Origin: JBEBBU01 sp041158225
GTDB taxonomy: Bacteria > Pseudomonadota > Gammaproteobacteria > Methylococcales > Methylococcaceae
DNA: 14,713 nt
NCBI GenBank assembly: GCA_041158225.1
Contig: JBEBBU010000128.1
Span: 1 to 14,713, forward strand
Direction of reading: 5' to 3'
Shown: positions 1 through 6,301 of the stretch, piece by piece
Layout: each line of letters opens with the position of its first letter
Numbering within the stretch: the first letter of the stretch is position 1
Program-made: the position numbers and the translations under genes
Notes under the pieces: generated by a model
What the model saw: only the letters and a program-made list of their open reading frames with translations
Told to the model about the DNA's origin: nothing
The model's database searches: none

Positions 1-137
1 TGCATATTCAAAGCATTTCTCAGGCCAAACATCTATTTTCATATAAAACAATAACTTGAAATTCGCCGCATACCGTAAAATGTCAGACTCTTGACGTTTT
101 ATCCGGCATGGGGCGCTGGTAGGCGTCATGTGTTAGC
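1..137 (+). promoter_or_regulatory. AT-rich leader upstream of surE, putative promoter region
   Basis: This stretch has no convincing coding region and is clearly more AT-rich than the rest of the window: the first 100 bases contain 34 G/C. It most likely carries the promoter of the surE-pcm operon, but no clean sigma-70 pair is visible. Partial matches are TTGAAA at 56-61 with TAAAAT at 76-81 (spacer 14, too short), TATAAA at 42-47 with no good -35, and TTGACG at 91-96 with no good -10 at the right distance. A 6-bp inverted repeat (GTCATG at 125-130, CATGAC at 137-142, 6-base spacer) sits just ahead of the surE ribosome binding site. The region may also hold the end or promoter of a gene lying outside the window. 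Confidence 0.4.
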
Positions 138-155
138 ATGACAGCTATTAATGGC

Positions 156-160
156 AGGAG
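156..160 (+). promoter_or_regulatory. Shine-Dalgarno site that decides the surE start
   Basis: AGGAG lies 10 bases before the ATG at 171. It is downstream of the earlier in-frame ATG at 138 and only one base before an in-frame GTG at 162, so it supports translation from 171. The protein starting there begins directly with the family's N-terminal MHILLSNDDG motif. Confidence 0.7.
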
Positions 161-170
161 CGTGAATCCC

Positions 171-914
171 ATGCACATACTTCTCAGCAACGACGATGGC
201 TATGCCGCCGAGGGCCTGAAGGCACTGGCGGAAGCACTGGCCCCCCTGGCACGCCTCACCATCGTGGCCCCCGAGCGCAACCGTTCCGGCGCCAGCAACT
301 CGCTCACTCTGGATCTGCCACTGCGTGTCAGCCGCACGGAAGGCGGCATCTACAAGGTGGATGGCACCCCGACTGACTGCGTGCATCTGGCCGTCACCGG
401 CCTGCTGGAACAGGAACCCGACATGGTGGTGGCGGGCATTAACCACGGCGCCAATCTTGGCGACGATGTCATCTATTCCGGTACCGTGGCAGCGGCCACT
501 GAAGGGCGCTTTCTCGGCCTGCCCGCCATGGCCATTTCACTGGTGTCATTCCAGCCGCTGCATCTTGGCACCGCAGGCCGGGTAGCCGCTACCCTGGTGC
601 AGCGCCTGCGCGAGCATCCCCTGCCCGCCGACACCCTGCTCAATGTCAATGTACCTGACCTGCCCTGGGATGAGCTGCGCGGCTTCAGGTCGACCCGCCT
701 TGGCGCCAGGCACCGTGCCGAGCCGGTGGTGCGGGAAAAGGATCCGCGTGGCCGCGACATCTACTGGGTAGGCTGCGCTGGTGCCGAATCCGATGCCGGG
801 CCCGGCACCGATTTCCATGCCATCCGTGAAGGCTGCGTCTCGGTCACGCCGCTGCAGATCGATCTCACGCGCTATGAGCAGATCGATGCCATTGCATCCT
901 GGCTGCCGGATTGA
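171..914 (+). CDS. surE: 5'/3'-nucleotidase SurE
   Basis: SurE is a metal-dependent cytoplasmic phosphatase that removes phosphate from nucleoside 5'- and 3'-monophosphates; in other proteobacteria it is linked to stress and stationary-phase survival. The 247-residue product matches the family's usual length (about 250). The metal site is complete: N7-D8-D9-G10 at the N-terminus, S39 in the RNRSGAS motif, and N91 in GINHGANLG; YSGTVAAATEG follows. The ATG at 171 is preferred over an in-frame ATG at 138 because of the AGGAG at 156-160 and because family members start at this motif. pcm follows after 52 bases on the same strand, the conserved surE-pcm pairing, so the two are probably co-transcribed. 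Identity is certain from the motifs; the physiological role is inferred. Confidence 0.97.
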   Translation: MHILLSNDDGYAAEGLKALAEALAPLARLTIVAPERNRSGASNSLTLDLPLRVSRTEGGIYKVDGTPTDCVHLAVTGLLEQEPDMVVAGINHGANLGDDVIYSGTVAAATEGRFLGLPAMAISLVSFQPLHLGTAGRVAATLVQRLREHPLPADTLLNVNVPDLPWDELRGFRSTRLGARHRAEPVVREKDPRGRDIYWVGCAGAESDAGPGTDFHAIREGCVSVTPLQIDLTRYEQIDAIASWLPD

Positions 915-966
915 GCCCTGAATGTGCTAGAGTAGCCTGGTAATCACTGGCTGATTCTGGATACGG

Positions 967-1626
967 ATGCAATCATCGCTGACTGGCTCGGGTATGACCT
1001 CACCACGCGTACGCGAACGCATGGTGCAGCGTCTGCGCGAGCAGGGAATCCGCGATGAACGCGTGCTGGAGGTCATGCTGGCCACACCGCGGCACATCTT
1101 TGTGGAAGAGGCCTTTGCCAGCCGCGCCTACGATGACAATGCCCTGCCCATAGGACTCGGCCAGTTCATCTCCCAGCCCTACATCGTGGCACGCATGACT
1201 GAACTGCTGCTACAGCATACCCCACTGCAGCGCGTGCTGGAAATTGGCACCGGATCCGGCTACCAGCTGGCGGTGCTGGCGCAGCTGATTCCGACTGTCT
1301 ATTCCCTGGAACGCATCTATCCGCTGCAGCAGCGCGCCAGACGCTGCCTGCAGTCGCTGCAGCTGCGCAACGTGCTGATGCGCTATTCCGACGGCATGGA
1401 AGGCTGGGCCCAGCACGCCCCCTATGATGCCATCCTGCTGACGGCAGCCCCACTGGAAGTACCCGCGGTCCTGCTGGAACAGCTGGCACCCGGTGGCTGC
1501 CTGCTGGCCCCGGTGGGCGAAGCCGGCGCCCAGAAACTGTTCCGCATCACCCGTCTTGAGGATGGTTTCCGCAGCGAAACGCTTGAGACCGTGAGCTTTG
1601 TGCCGCTTCTGCCAGGTACCCAGTAG
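967..1626 (+). CDS. pcm: protein-L-isoaspartate O-methyltransferase
   Basis: Pcm uses S-adenosylmethionine to methylate isoaspartyl residues formed by ageing of Asn and Asp, starting their repair to normal aspartate in cytoplasmic proteins. The 219-residue product has the Rossmann methyltransferase motif VLEIGTGSGYQ (about residues 90-100), the family block ALPIGLGQFISQPYIVARMTEL (about 59-80), and a C-terminal SFVPLLPG. F67 stands where the family block normally has Thr (GQTISQPY). The chosen ATG gives a short N-terminal extension ending in GSGMTS, like longer forms seen in other gammaproteobacteria. An internal ATG at 994 would give 210 residues, closer to E. coli Pcm (208), and neither start has a strong ribosome binding site. 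It lies 52 bases after surE and 33 bases before the acyl-CoA synthetase gene, consistent with one operon. Confidence 0.96.
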   Translation: MQSSLTGSGMTSPRVRERMVQRLREQGIRDERVLEVMLATPRHIFVEEAFASRAYDDNALPIGLGQFISQPYIVARMTELLLQHTPLQRVLEIGTGSGYQLAVLAQLIPTVYSLERIYPLQQRARRCLQSLQLRNVLMRYSDGMEGWAQHAPYDAILLTAAPLEVPAVLLEQLAPGGCLLAPVGEAGAQKLFRITRLEDGFRSETLETVSFVPLLPGTQ

Positions 1627-1659
1627 CCCCCTCTTTTTTCATCCAGCGAGACAGGCAGC

Positions 1660-3798
1660 ATGACCACCCCTCACCTATCTGCCCTGATCCAGCCGCAAGT
1701 CATTGCCGTCTTTGGCGCAAGCCCGAGACCCGACTCGGTGGCAGGCCAGGTCTACCGCAACCTCCGTGCCGCCGGTTTCCATGGGCAGCTCTATCCGGTC
1801 AATCCCAAGCGCGATACCCTGGATGGCCTGCCCTGTTACCCGGATCTGTCAGCCCTGCCGCAACCGGCGGAACTGGTGGTGATTGCCACCCCGGCCGCCA
1901 CCGTACCGGCCATCATCCGTCACTGTGGTGAACAGGGCGTACCCGCCGCCATTGTCCTGTCCGCCGGCTTTTCTGCCCAGGATCCAGACGGCCCCGAACT
2001 CAAGGCAGAGATGCTGGCAGCGGCGCGCCATGCCGGCATCCGCCTGCTGGGACCCAACTGCCTTGGCCTGATGCGCCCGAGTCTGGGCATGAATGCCACT
2101 TTCAGCCTCAATCAGGGACATACCGGCTCTCTGGCCCTGATCTCCCAGTCCGGTGCCATCTGTACCGCCATCCTCGACTGGGCCGATACCCACGGCATTG
2201 GTTTCTCGCTGATGGCCTCCATCGGTGAAGCCAGTGACATCGGCTTTGCCGAACTGCTGGATTTTCTGGTCGAGGATGAAGAAACGCGCAGCATCCTGCT
2301 CTATATCGAAGGCATCCGCGAGGCAGCCCCATTCCTGCACAGCCTGCGCAAGGCCGCCAGACGCAAACCCGTCATTGTCATCAAGTCAGGACGCTTTGCC
2401 GAGGGTTCCCGTGCCGCCATGACCCATACCGGCGCCCTGGTGGGTGCCGATGGTGTATTTGATGCCGCACTGCGCCGGGCCGGCGTGGTACGCGCCACCA
2501 CCATTGCCCAGCTGTTTGCGGCCGCCCAGCTGCTGTCCGGCCCGCACCGGGTGCAGGGCGAGCGTATCGCCATTGTCACCAATGCCGGCGGCCCCGGGGT
2601 CATGGCCACCGATGCCATCATTGAACGCGGCCTGAAACTGGCTGAACTGGCACCGGCGACCCTGGCCAGCCTGGATGGCCAGCTCCCGGGTTTCTGGTCG
2701 CACGCCAACCCGGTGGATATTCTTGGCGATGCGCCACCGCAGCGTTATGCCGCTGCCGTCAGCGCCTGCCTGGCCGATCCTGGTGTCGACGGGCTGCTGG
2801 TCATGCTGACCCCCCAGGCCATGAGCGCCCCCACCGCCGCCGCCCAGGCCGTCGTGGAAGCCGCCCGCAGCAGTGACAAACCGGTACTCAGCTGCTGGCT
2901 GGGCGCCAGCCAGGTGGCTGAGGCACGCCATGTGTTTGAAGCAGCCCACCTGCCCACCTTCCCCAATCCTGAAAGTGCCATTGATGCCTTCAGCTTTCTG
3001 GCCCAGTACCAGCGCAACCAGAGCCTGCTGGCAGCCTCACCCGAAGCTTTTACTCCCACTGCCGTATGCGCGGAAGGCATGGCCATCGTGGCAGCAGCCC
3101 AGGCTGAAAGCCGTCATCTGCTGAGTGCTGAAGAAACAAGGGCACTGCTGGCGCTGTTCGACTTCCCGCTGCTGCCTATGGCAGTAGCCACCTCCGCCGA
3201 GGCAGCGCAGCAGGCAGCAGCGGCCATGGGCTATCCGGTGGTGCTGAAAATCCGCTCACCAGATATCACCCATAAATCGGATGTGGATGGCATCCGCCTG
3301 CATCTGGCCGATGCTGATGCCGTGGCCGAGGCTTACCACGCCATTCAGGCCAGTGCCCGCCAGCACCGGCCCGATGCCAGACTGGCCGGCGTCACCGTGG
3401 AAAAGATGTACAACGGTCATCATGGCCGGGAACTGCTGCTCGGCGTCAGCCAGGATCCGGTCTTTGGTCATGTCATCAGCTTTGGTGCCGGCGGCGTGAG
3501 CGTGGAAGTCACGCGGGATCAGGCCCTGACCCTGCCGCCGCTGGACCGGACACTGGCTCTGCAACTGATCAGCCAGACCCGCATCAGCAGGCTGCTGCCT
3601 GCCTACCGTAATGTACCTGCCGCTGCCGTGGATACACTGGTGGATGCCCTGATCAGTGTCTCGAGGCTGGTCTGTGCCGTGCCTGCCATCCAGGAAATGG
3701 ACATCAATCCACTGCTACTGGATGCAGAAGGTGCCTACGCCCTGGATGCGCGTATCATCGTGAGCGCAGGCGCTGCTCAAGACGCGCCAGCACACTAG
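1660..3798 (+). CDS. NDP-forming acyl-CoA synthetase (acetate--CoA ligase family), fused alpha-beta subunits
   Basis: Members of this family interconvert acyl-CoA plus NDP and phosphate with free acid, CoA and NTP through phosphohistidine intermediates; acetate is a common but unproven substrate here. The 712-residue chain shows an N-terminal Rossmann CoA-binding domain (about 5-135; VIAVFGAS, GPNCLGLM), a succinyl-CoA-ligase-like domain (about 150-300) and a C-terminal ATP-grasp domain (about 480-700). The catalytic histidine is H256 in MTHTGALVG, and the second phosphate-relay histidine is H538 in THKSD. HKSDVDG differs from the more usual HKSDVGG. No GNAT acetyltransferase domain is fused, unlike the longer Pat/PatZ lysine acetyltransferases. 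The start ATG has a weak AGG four bases upstream. The gene ends in a 44-base tail-to-tail overlap with the DciA-like gene. The family is secure; substrate and pathway are not. Confidence 0.9.
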   Translation: MTTPHLSALIQPQVIAVFGASPRPDSVAGQVYRNLRAAGFHGQLYPVNPKRDTLDGLPCYPDLSALPQPAELVVIATPAATVPAIIRHCGEQGVPAAIVLSAGFSAQDPDGPELKAEMLAAARHAGIRLLGPNCLGLMRPSLGMNATFSLNQGHTGSLALISQSGAICTAILDWADTHGIGFSLMASIGEASDIGFAELLDFLVEDEETRSILLYIEGIREAAPFLHSLRKAARRKPVIVIKSGRFAEGSRAAMTHTGALVGADGVFDAALRRAGVVRATTIAQLFAAAQLLSGPHRVQGERIAIVTNAGGPGVMATDAIIERGLKLAELAPATLASLDGQLPGFWSHANPVDILGDAPPQRYAAAVSACLADPGVDGLLVMLTPQAMSAPTAAAQAVVEAARSSDKPVLSCWLGASQVAEARHVFEAAHLPTFPNPESAIDAFSFLAQYQRNQSLLAASPEAFTPTAVCAEGMAIVAAAQAESRHLLSAEETRALLALFDFPLLPMAVATSAEAAQQAAAAMGYPVVLKIRSPDITHKSDVDGIRLHLADADAVAEAYHAIQASARQHRPDARLAGVTVEKMYNGHHGRELLLGVSQDPVFGHVISFGAGGVSVEVTRDQALTLPPLDRTLALQLISQTRISRLLPAYRNVPAAAVDTLVDALISVSRLVCAVPAIQEMDINPLLLDAEGAYALDARIIVSAGAAQDAPAH

Positions 3799-4207
3799 CA
3801 CTGTCCGTATTCCCCTGCCGCCAGGCTGGCGGCAGGGATACCGGCTGCTTCTGCAACAAACCTTCCGGGAAATAGATCCTGATCACGATCTGGCGCAGTG
3901 CTTTCAGCATAGGCAGGGAAGCATCCTGCTGGAGTTTGCGGATCAGGGCGGGAATATGGAAGCGCAACTGGGTAGCGTAGGCCATCTGCTCGACATAAAG
4001 TACGATACGCTGGCCATCAGCATCCACCACACAGCTGTGGCAGTGCGGCTCAAGGGAAAAAGGCAGAGCCTCACGGATACGCGTGAGCACCTGCGCATGC
4101 AGCGCAAGGCGCCCACTCAGAGAGGCGGCAGCCGCAACGGCGAATGGGGTATTAACGCGTTGCAGAAATGGGACGCATATAGCTGATCGGGGCGGGCTCG
4201 GCCTCAT
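3755..4207 (-). CDS. DUF721/DciA-like protein
   Basis: This small protein resembles the DUF721 family, whose characterised members (DciA) load the replicative DnaB helicase. The recognisable domain covers about residues 37-109: LTRIREALPFSLEPHC, then the KH-like core with IVLYVEQMAYATQLRFHIPAL and VIRIYF. Tyr replaces the Trp usual in the family's AWA segment. A polar tail follows with no further domain. The start is uncertain: the ATG used here gives 150 residues and overlaps lpxC by 56 bases, an ATG at 4234 would give 159, and a GTG at 4090 would give 111; none has a properly spaced ribosome binding site. DUF721 genes often follow lpxC in gammaproteobacteria, which supports the call. Its 3' end overlaps the oppositely oriented acyl-CoA synthetase gene. 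Its function here is inferred from the family only. Confidence 0.72.
   Translation of the reverse strand: MRPSPPRSAICVPFLQRVNTPFAVAAAASLSGRLALHAQVLTRIREALPFSLEPHCHSCVVDADGQRIVLYVEQMAYATQLRFHIPALIRKLQQDASLPMLKALRQIVIRIYFPEGLLQKQPVSLPPAWRQGNTDSASVLARLEQRLRSR
3813..3837. other. perfect 10-bp inverted repeat (hairpin) at the convergent gene junction
   Basis: CCCTGCCGCC at 3813-3822 is the exact reverse complement of GGCGGCAGGG at 3828-3837, separated by AGGCT. On the + strand it begins 14 bases after the acyl-CoA synthetase stop codon and could stabilise or help end that transcript. No run of T follows it on either strand, so it is not a canonical intrinsic terminator. On the - strand it lies inside the DciA-like coding region, within codons for a Pro/Ala/Trp/Arg-rich tail. 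Confidence 0.6.
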
Positions 4208-5069
4208 CCTCGAAGGTGACCAGTTCCCAGGCATCCTGATTGGCCAGCAGGGTACGCAGCAGCAGATTGTTCAGGCCATGACCCGACTTGTGACCGGTAA
4301 AGGAACCGATCAGGCTGTGGCCCAGCAGGTAGAGGTCACCGATGGCATCCAGAATCTTGTGCTTGACGAACTCGTCTGCATAGCGCAGGCCTTCTTCATT
4401 GAGGATGCGGTAATTGTCCACCACGATGGCATTCTCCATGCTTCCCCCCAGCGCCAGCCGGTTCTTGCGCAGGATTTCGATATCCCGCATGAAGCCGAAG
4501 GTACGCGCACGTGCCACTTCCTTGACGAAAGAGGTGGAAGAGAAATCAATGCTGGCCGTCTGCGTGTCCTTGTGAAAGGCCGGATGGTCAAAGTCGATGC
4601 TGAATGTAACCTTGAAGCCCTCGTAAGGTTCAAACTGCGCCCATTTGTCACCATCCTCAACCCTGAGCGACTGCCTGATACGGATAAACTGCTTGGGCAC
4701 ATCCTGCTCCAGGACACCAGCGGACTGGATGAGGAACACGAAGGGACCGGCACTACCGTCCATGATGGGCACTTCAGGTGCACTCACATCGACATAGGCA
4801 TTGTCGATACCCAGACCTGCAAAAGCAGACAGCAGGTGCTCGACCGTAGAAATACGCACATCACCCGACACCAGCGTCGTTGACAGGGTGGTCTCACCCA
4901 CACAGTCAGGACGGGCGTCGATCATGACGGGCTCCGCCAGATCCACACGACGGAACTTGATACCGGTATTGGCAGCAGCAGGCCGCAGGGTCAGATAGAC
5001 CTTTTCTCCGGTGTGCAGGCCAACGCCAGTGGCGCGGATGACATTTTTCAGCGTACGCTGTCTGATCAT
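4152..5069 (-). CDS. lpxC: UDP-3-O-acyl-N-acetylglucosamine deacetylase LpxC
   Basis: LpxC is the zinc enzyme that removes acetate from UDP-3-O-acyl-GlcNAc, the committed step of lipid A synthesis, in the cytoplasm. The 305-residue product matches E. coli LpxC in length and motif spacing. The zinc ligands are H78 (in STVEHLLSA), H237 and D241 (in KHKILDAIGD). Other active-site residues are E77, T190, K238 and H264 (in GHKSGHGLN). The start has GGAG seven bases upstream, and ftsZ ends 15 bases before it, so it continues the division operon, its common position in gammaproteobacteria. The C-terminus ends ISYMRPISATR and lacks the hydrophobic AVLA-type tail that marks E. coli LpxC for FtsH degradation. 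Its last codons overlap the DciA-like gene in another frame. Confidence 0.98.
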   Translation of the reverse strand: MIRQRTLKNVIRATGVGLHTGEKVYLTLRPAAANTGIKFRRVDLAEPVMIDARPDCVGETTLSTTLVSGDVRISTVEHLLSAFAGLGIDNAYVDVSAPEVPIMDGSAGPFVFLIQSAGVLEQDVPKQFIRIRQSLRVEDGDKWAQFEPYEGFKVTFSIDFDHPAFHKDTQTASIDFSSTSFVKEVARARTFGFMRDIEILRKNRLALGGSMENAIVVDNYRILNEEGLRYADEFVKHKILDAIGDLYLLGHSLIGSFTGHKSGHGLNNLLLRTLLANQDAWELVTFEDEAEPAPISYMRPISATR

Positions 5070-5084
5070 GATGGGCTCCGGTTA

Positions 5085-6263
5085 TCAGTCGGCCTGACGG
5101 CGCAGGAAAGCTGGAATGTCGAGATAATCAAGGTCAATCGGGTTCTTGCTGTCACGCCCGGCAGTTTCCGCTGCACGTGCCTGACGACGCATCACGGCGG
5201 GACGCTCAAGATTGCCATAGTTCACTGCGCCATTGGGATCATGCACGATCTTCAGCCCTTCGGCATTCGGCGCCTGCTGCCCCAGCAGACCGGTCACCAC
5301 CACGGTCACACGGATTTCATCCACCAGATCAGGATCCACGACCATGCCGATCTTGACCACGGCATCGTCGGCAGCAAAGTTGGAGACGATATCACCCACT
5401 TCACTGTATTCACCAATCGACAGCCCCAGTTCAGGATCGGCGCTGCCGGCCACATTCACCAGAATGCCGCGTGCCCCGGACAGCTTGACATCTTCCAGCA
5501 GCGGACTGGCGATGGCGCGTTCGGCGGCTTCGCGTGCCCGGTCAGGGCCGCTGGCCACACCCGTACCCATCATGGTCACACCCATGTCCGTCATGACGGT
5601 GCGCACGTCAGCAAAGTCAACGTTGATCACACCGGGACGGGTAATCAGGTCGGCAATGCCTTTCACCGCACTCAGCAGCACATCATTGGCGGCGGCAAAG
5701 GCTGCGATAAGGCTGGCATCCTTGCCCAGTACCGGCAACAGCTTTTCATTGGGGATGGTGATCAGGGCATCGACATACTGGCTCAGGGCCTCAATGCCTT
5801 CTTCCGCCACCACACGGCGCTTGCGACCCTCAAAGGGGAAAGGCTTGGTGACGACGGCAACCGTCAGGATGCCGGCATTCTTGGCAATCTCGGCAATGAC
5901 CGGCACGGCACCGGTACCGGTGCCACCACCCATACCGGCGGTGACGAAAACCATGTCGGCGCCACTCAGCACTTCCATGATACGTTCACGGTCATTGATG
6001 GCTGCCTGCCGGCCCACTTCAGGATCAGCACCTGCGCCGAGACCACGGGTCAGTGCGCTGCCAAGCTGCAGTACCGTACGGGCAGTCATGCCCTTGAGAG
6101 CCTGGGCATCGGTGTTGGCACAGACGAAATCCACCCCGTCGATATGGCTGCTGTTCACCATGTGATTGACTGCATTGCCGCCACCACCGCCCACACCGAT
6201 CACCTTGATGACCGCGCTCTGGGGCACGGTATCAACCAGATCGAACTTCATTCTATTGCTCAT
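5085..6263 (-). CDS. ftsZ: cell division protein FtsZ (tubulin-like GTPase)
   Basis: FtsZ polymerises on the inner face of the membrane into the Z-ring that positions the divisome and guides septal wall synthesis. The 392-residue protein has the N-terminal VIGVGGGGGNAV loop, the tubulin signature GGGTGTGAVPV (G112-G118), and the T7 loop NVDFADVRTVM with N214, D216 and D219, which complete the GTPase site of the neighbouring subunit. The core ends near residue 327. A short variable linker of about 50 residues follows, then the conserved C-terminal peptide DIPAFLRRQAD (382-392), which in relatives binds FtsA and ZipA. The ATG used has AAGGA nine bases upstream; an ATG four codons later has no such site. 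It follows ftsA after 38 bases and precedes lpxC by 15, so it is probably co-transcribed with both. Confidence 0.99.
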   Translation of the reverse strand: MSNRMKFDLVDTVPQSAVIKVIGVGGGGGNAVNHMVNSSHIDGVDFVCANTDAQALKGMTARTVLQLGSALTRGLGAGADPEVGRQAAINDRERIMEVLSGADMVFVTAGMGGGTGTGAVPVIAEIAKNAGILTVAVVTKPFPFEGRKRRVVAEEGIEALSQYVDALITIPNEKLLPVLGKDASLIAAFAAANDVLLSAVKGIADLITRPGVINVDFADVRTVMTDMGVTMMGTGVASGPDRAREAAERAIASPLLEDVKLSGARGILVNVAGSADPELGLSIGEYSEVGDIVSNFAADDAVVKIGMVVDPDLVDEIRVTVVVTGLLGQQAPNAEGLKIVHDPNGAVNYGNLERPAVMRRQARAAETAGRDSKNPIDLDYLDIPAFLRRQAD

Positions 6264-6301
6264 GGTCTTATATCCTTGTCGGTGATCATCACGCAGGAGA
6301 T

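Noticed and set aside
126..446. - strand open frame of 106 codons at the left edge, a possible divergent gene
   Set aside because: Most of it lies antisense to the conserved SurE N-terminus. It is His/Ala/Gly-rich and has no recognisable domain.
1627..1659. T-run CTCTTTTTTC between pcm and the acyl-CoA synthetase as an intrinsic terminator
   Set aside because: No stable stem precedes the T-run; only the six-base GGTACC palindrome is nearby, so it does not meet the terminator pattern.
1660..3798. Protein lysine acetyltransferase of the Pat/PatZ type
   Set aside because: The synthetase-like domains match, but the chain ends after the ATP-grasp domain at 712 residues and no GNAT domain is present.
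4083..4883. + strand open frame of 266 codons opposite lpxC
   Set aside because: lpxC is intact on the other strand with all catalytic residues. The antisense product has no family resemblance.
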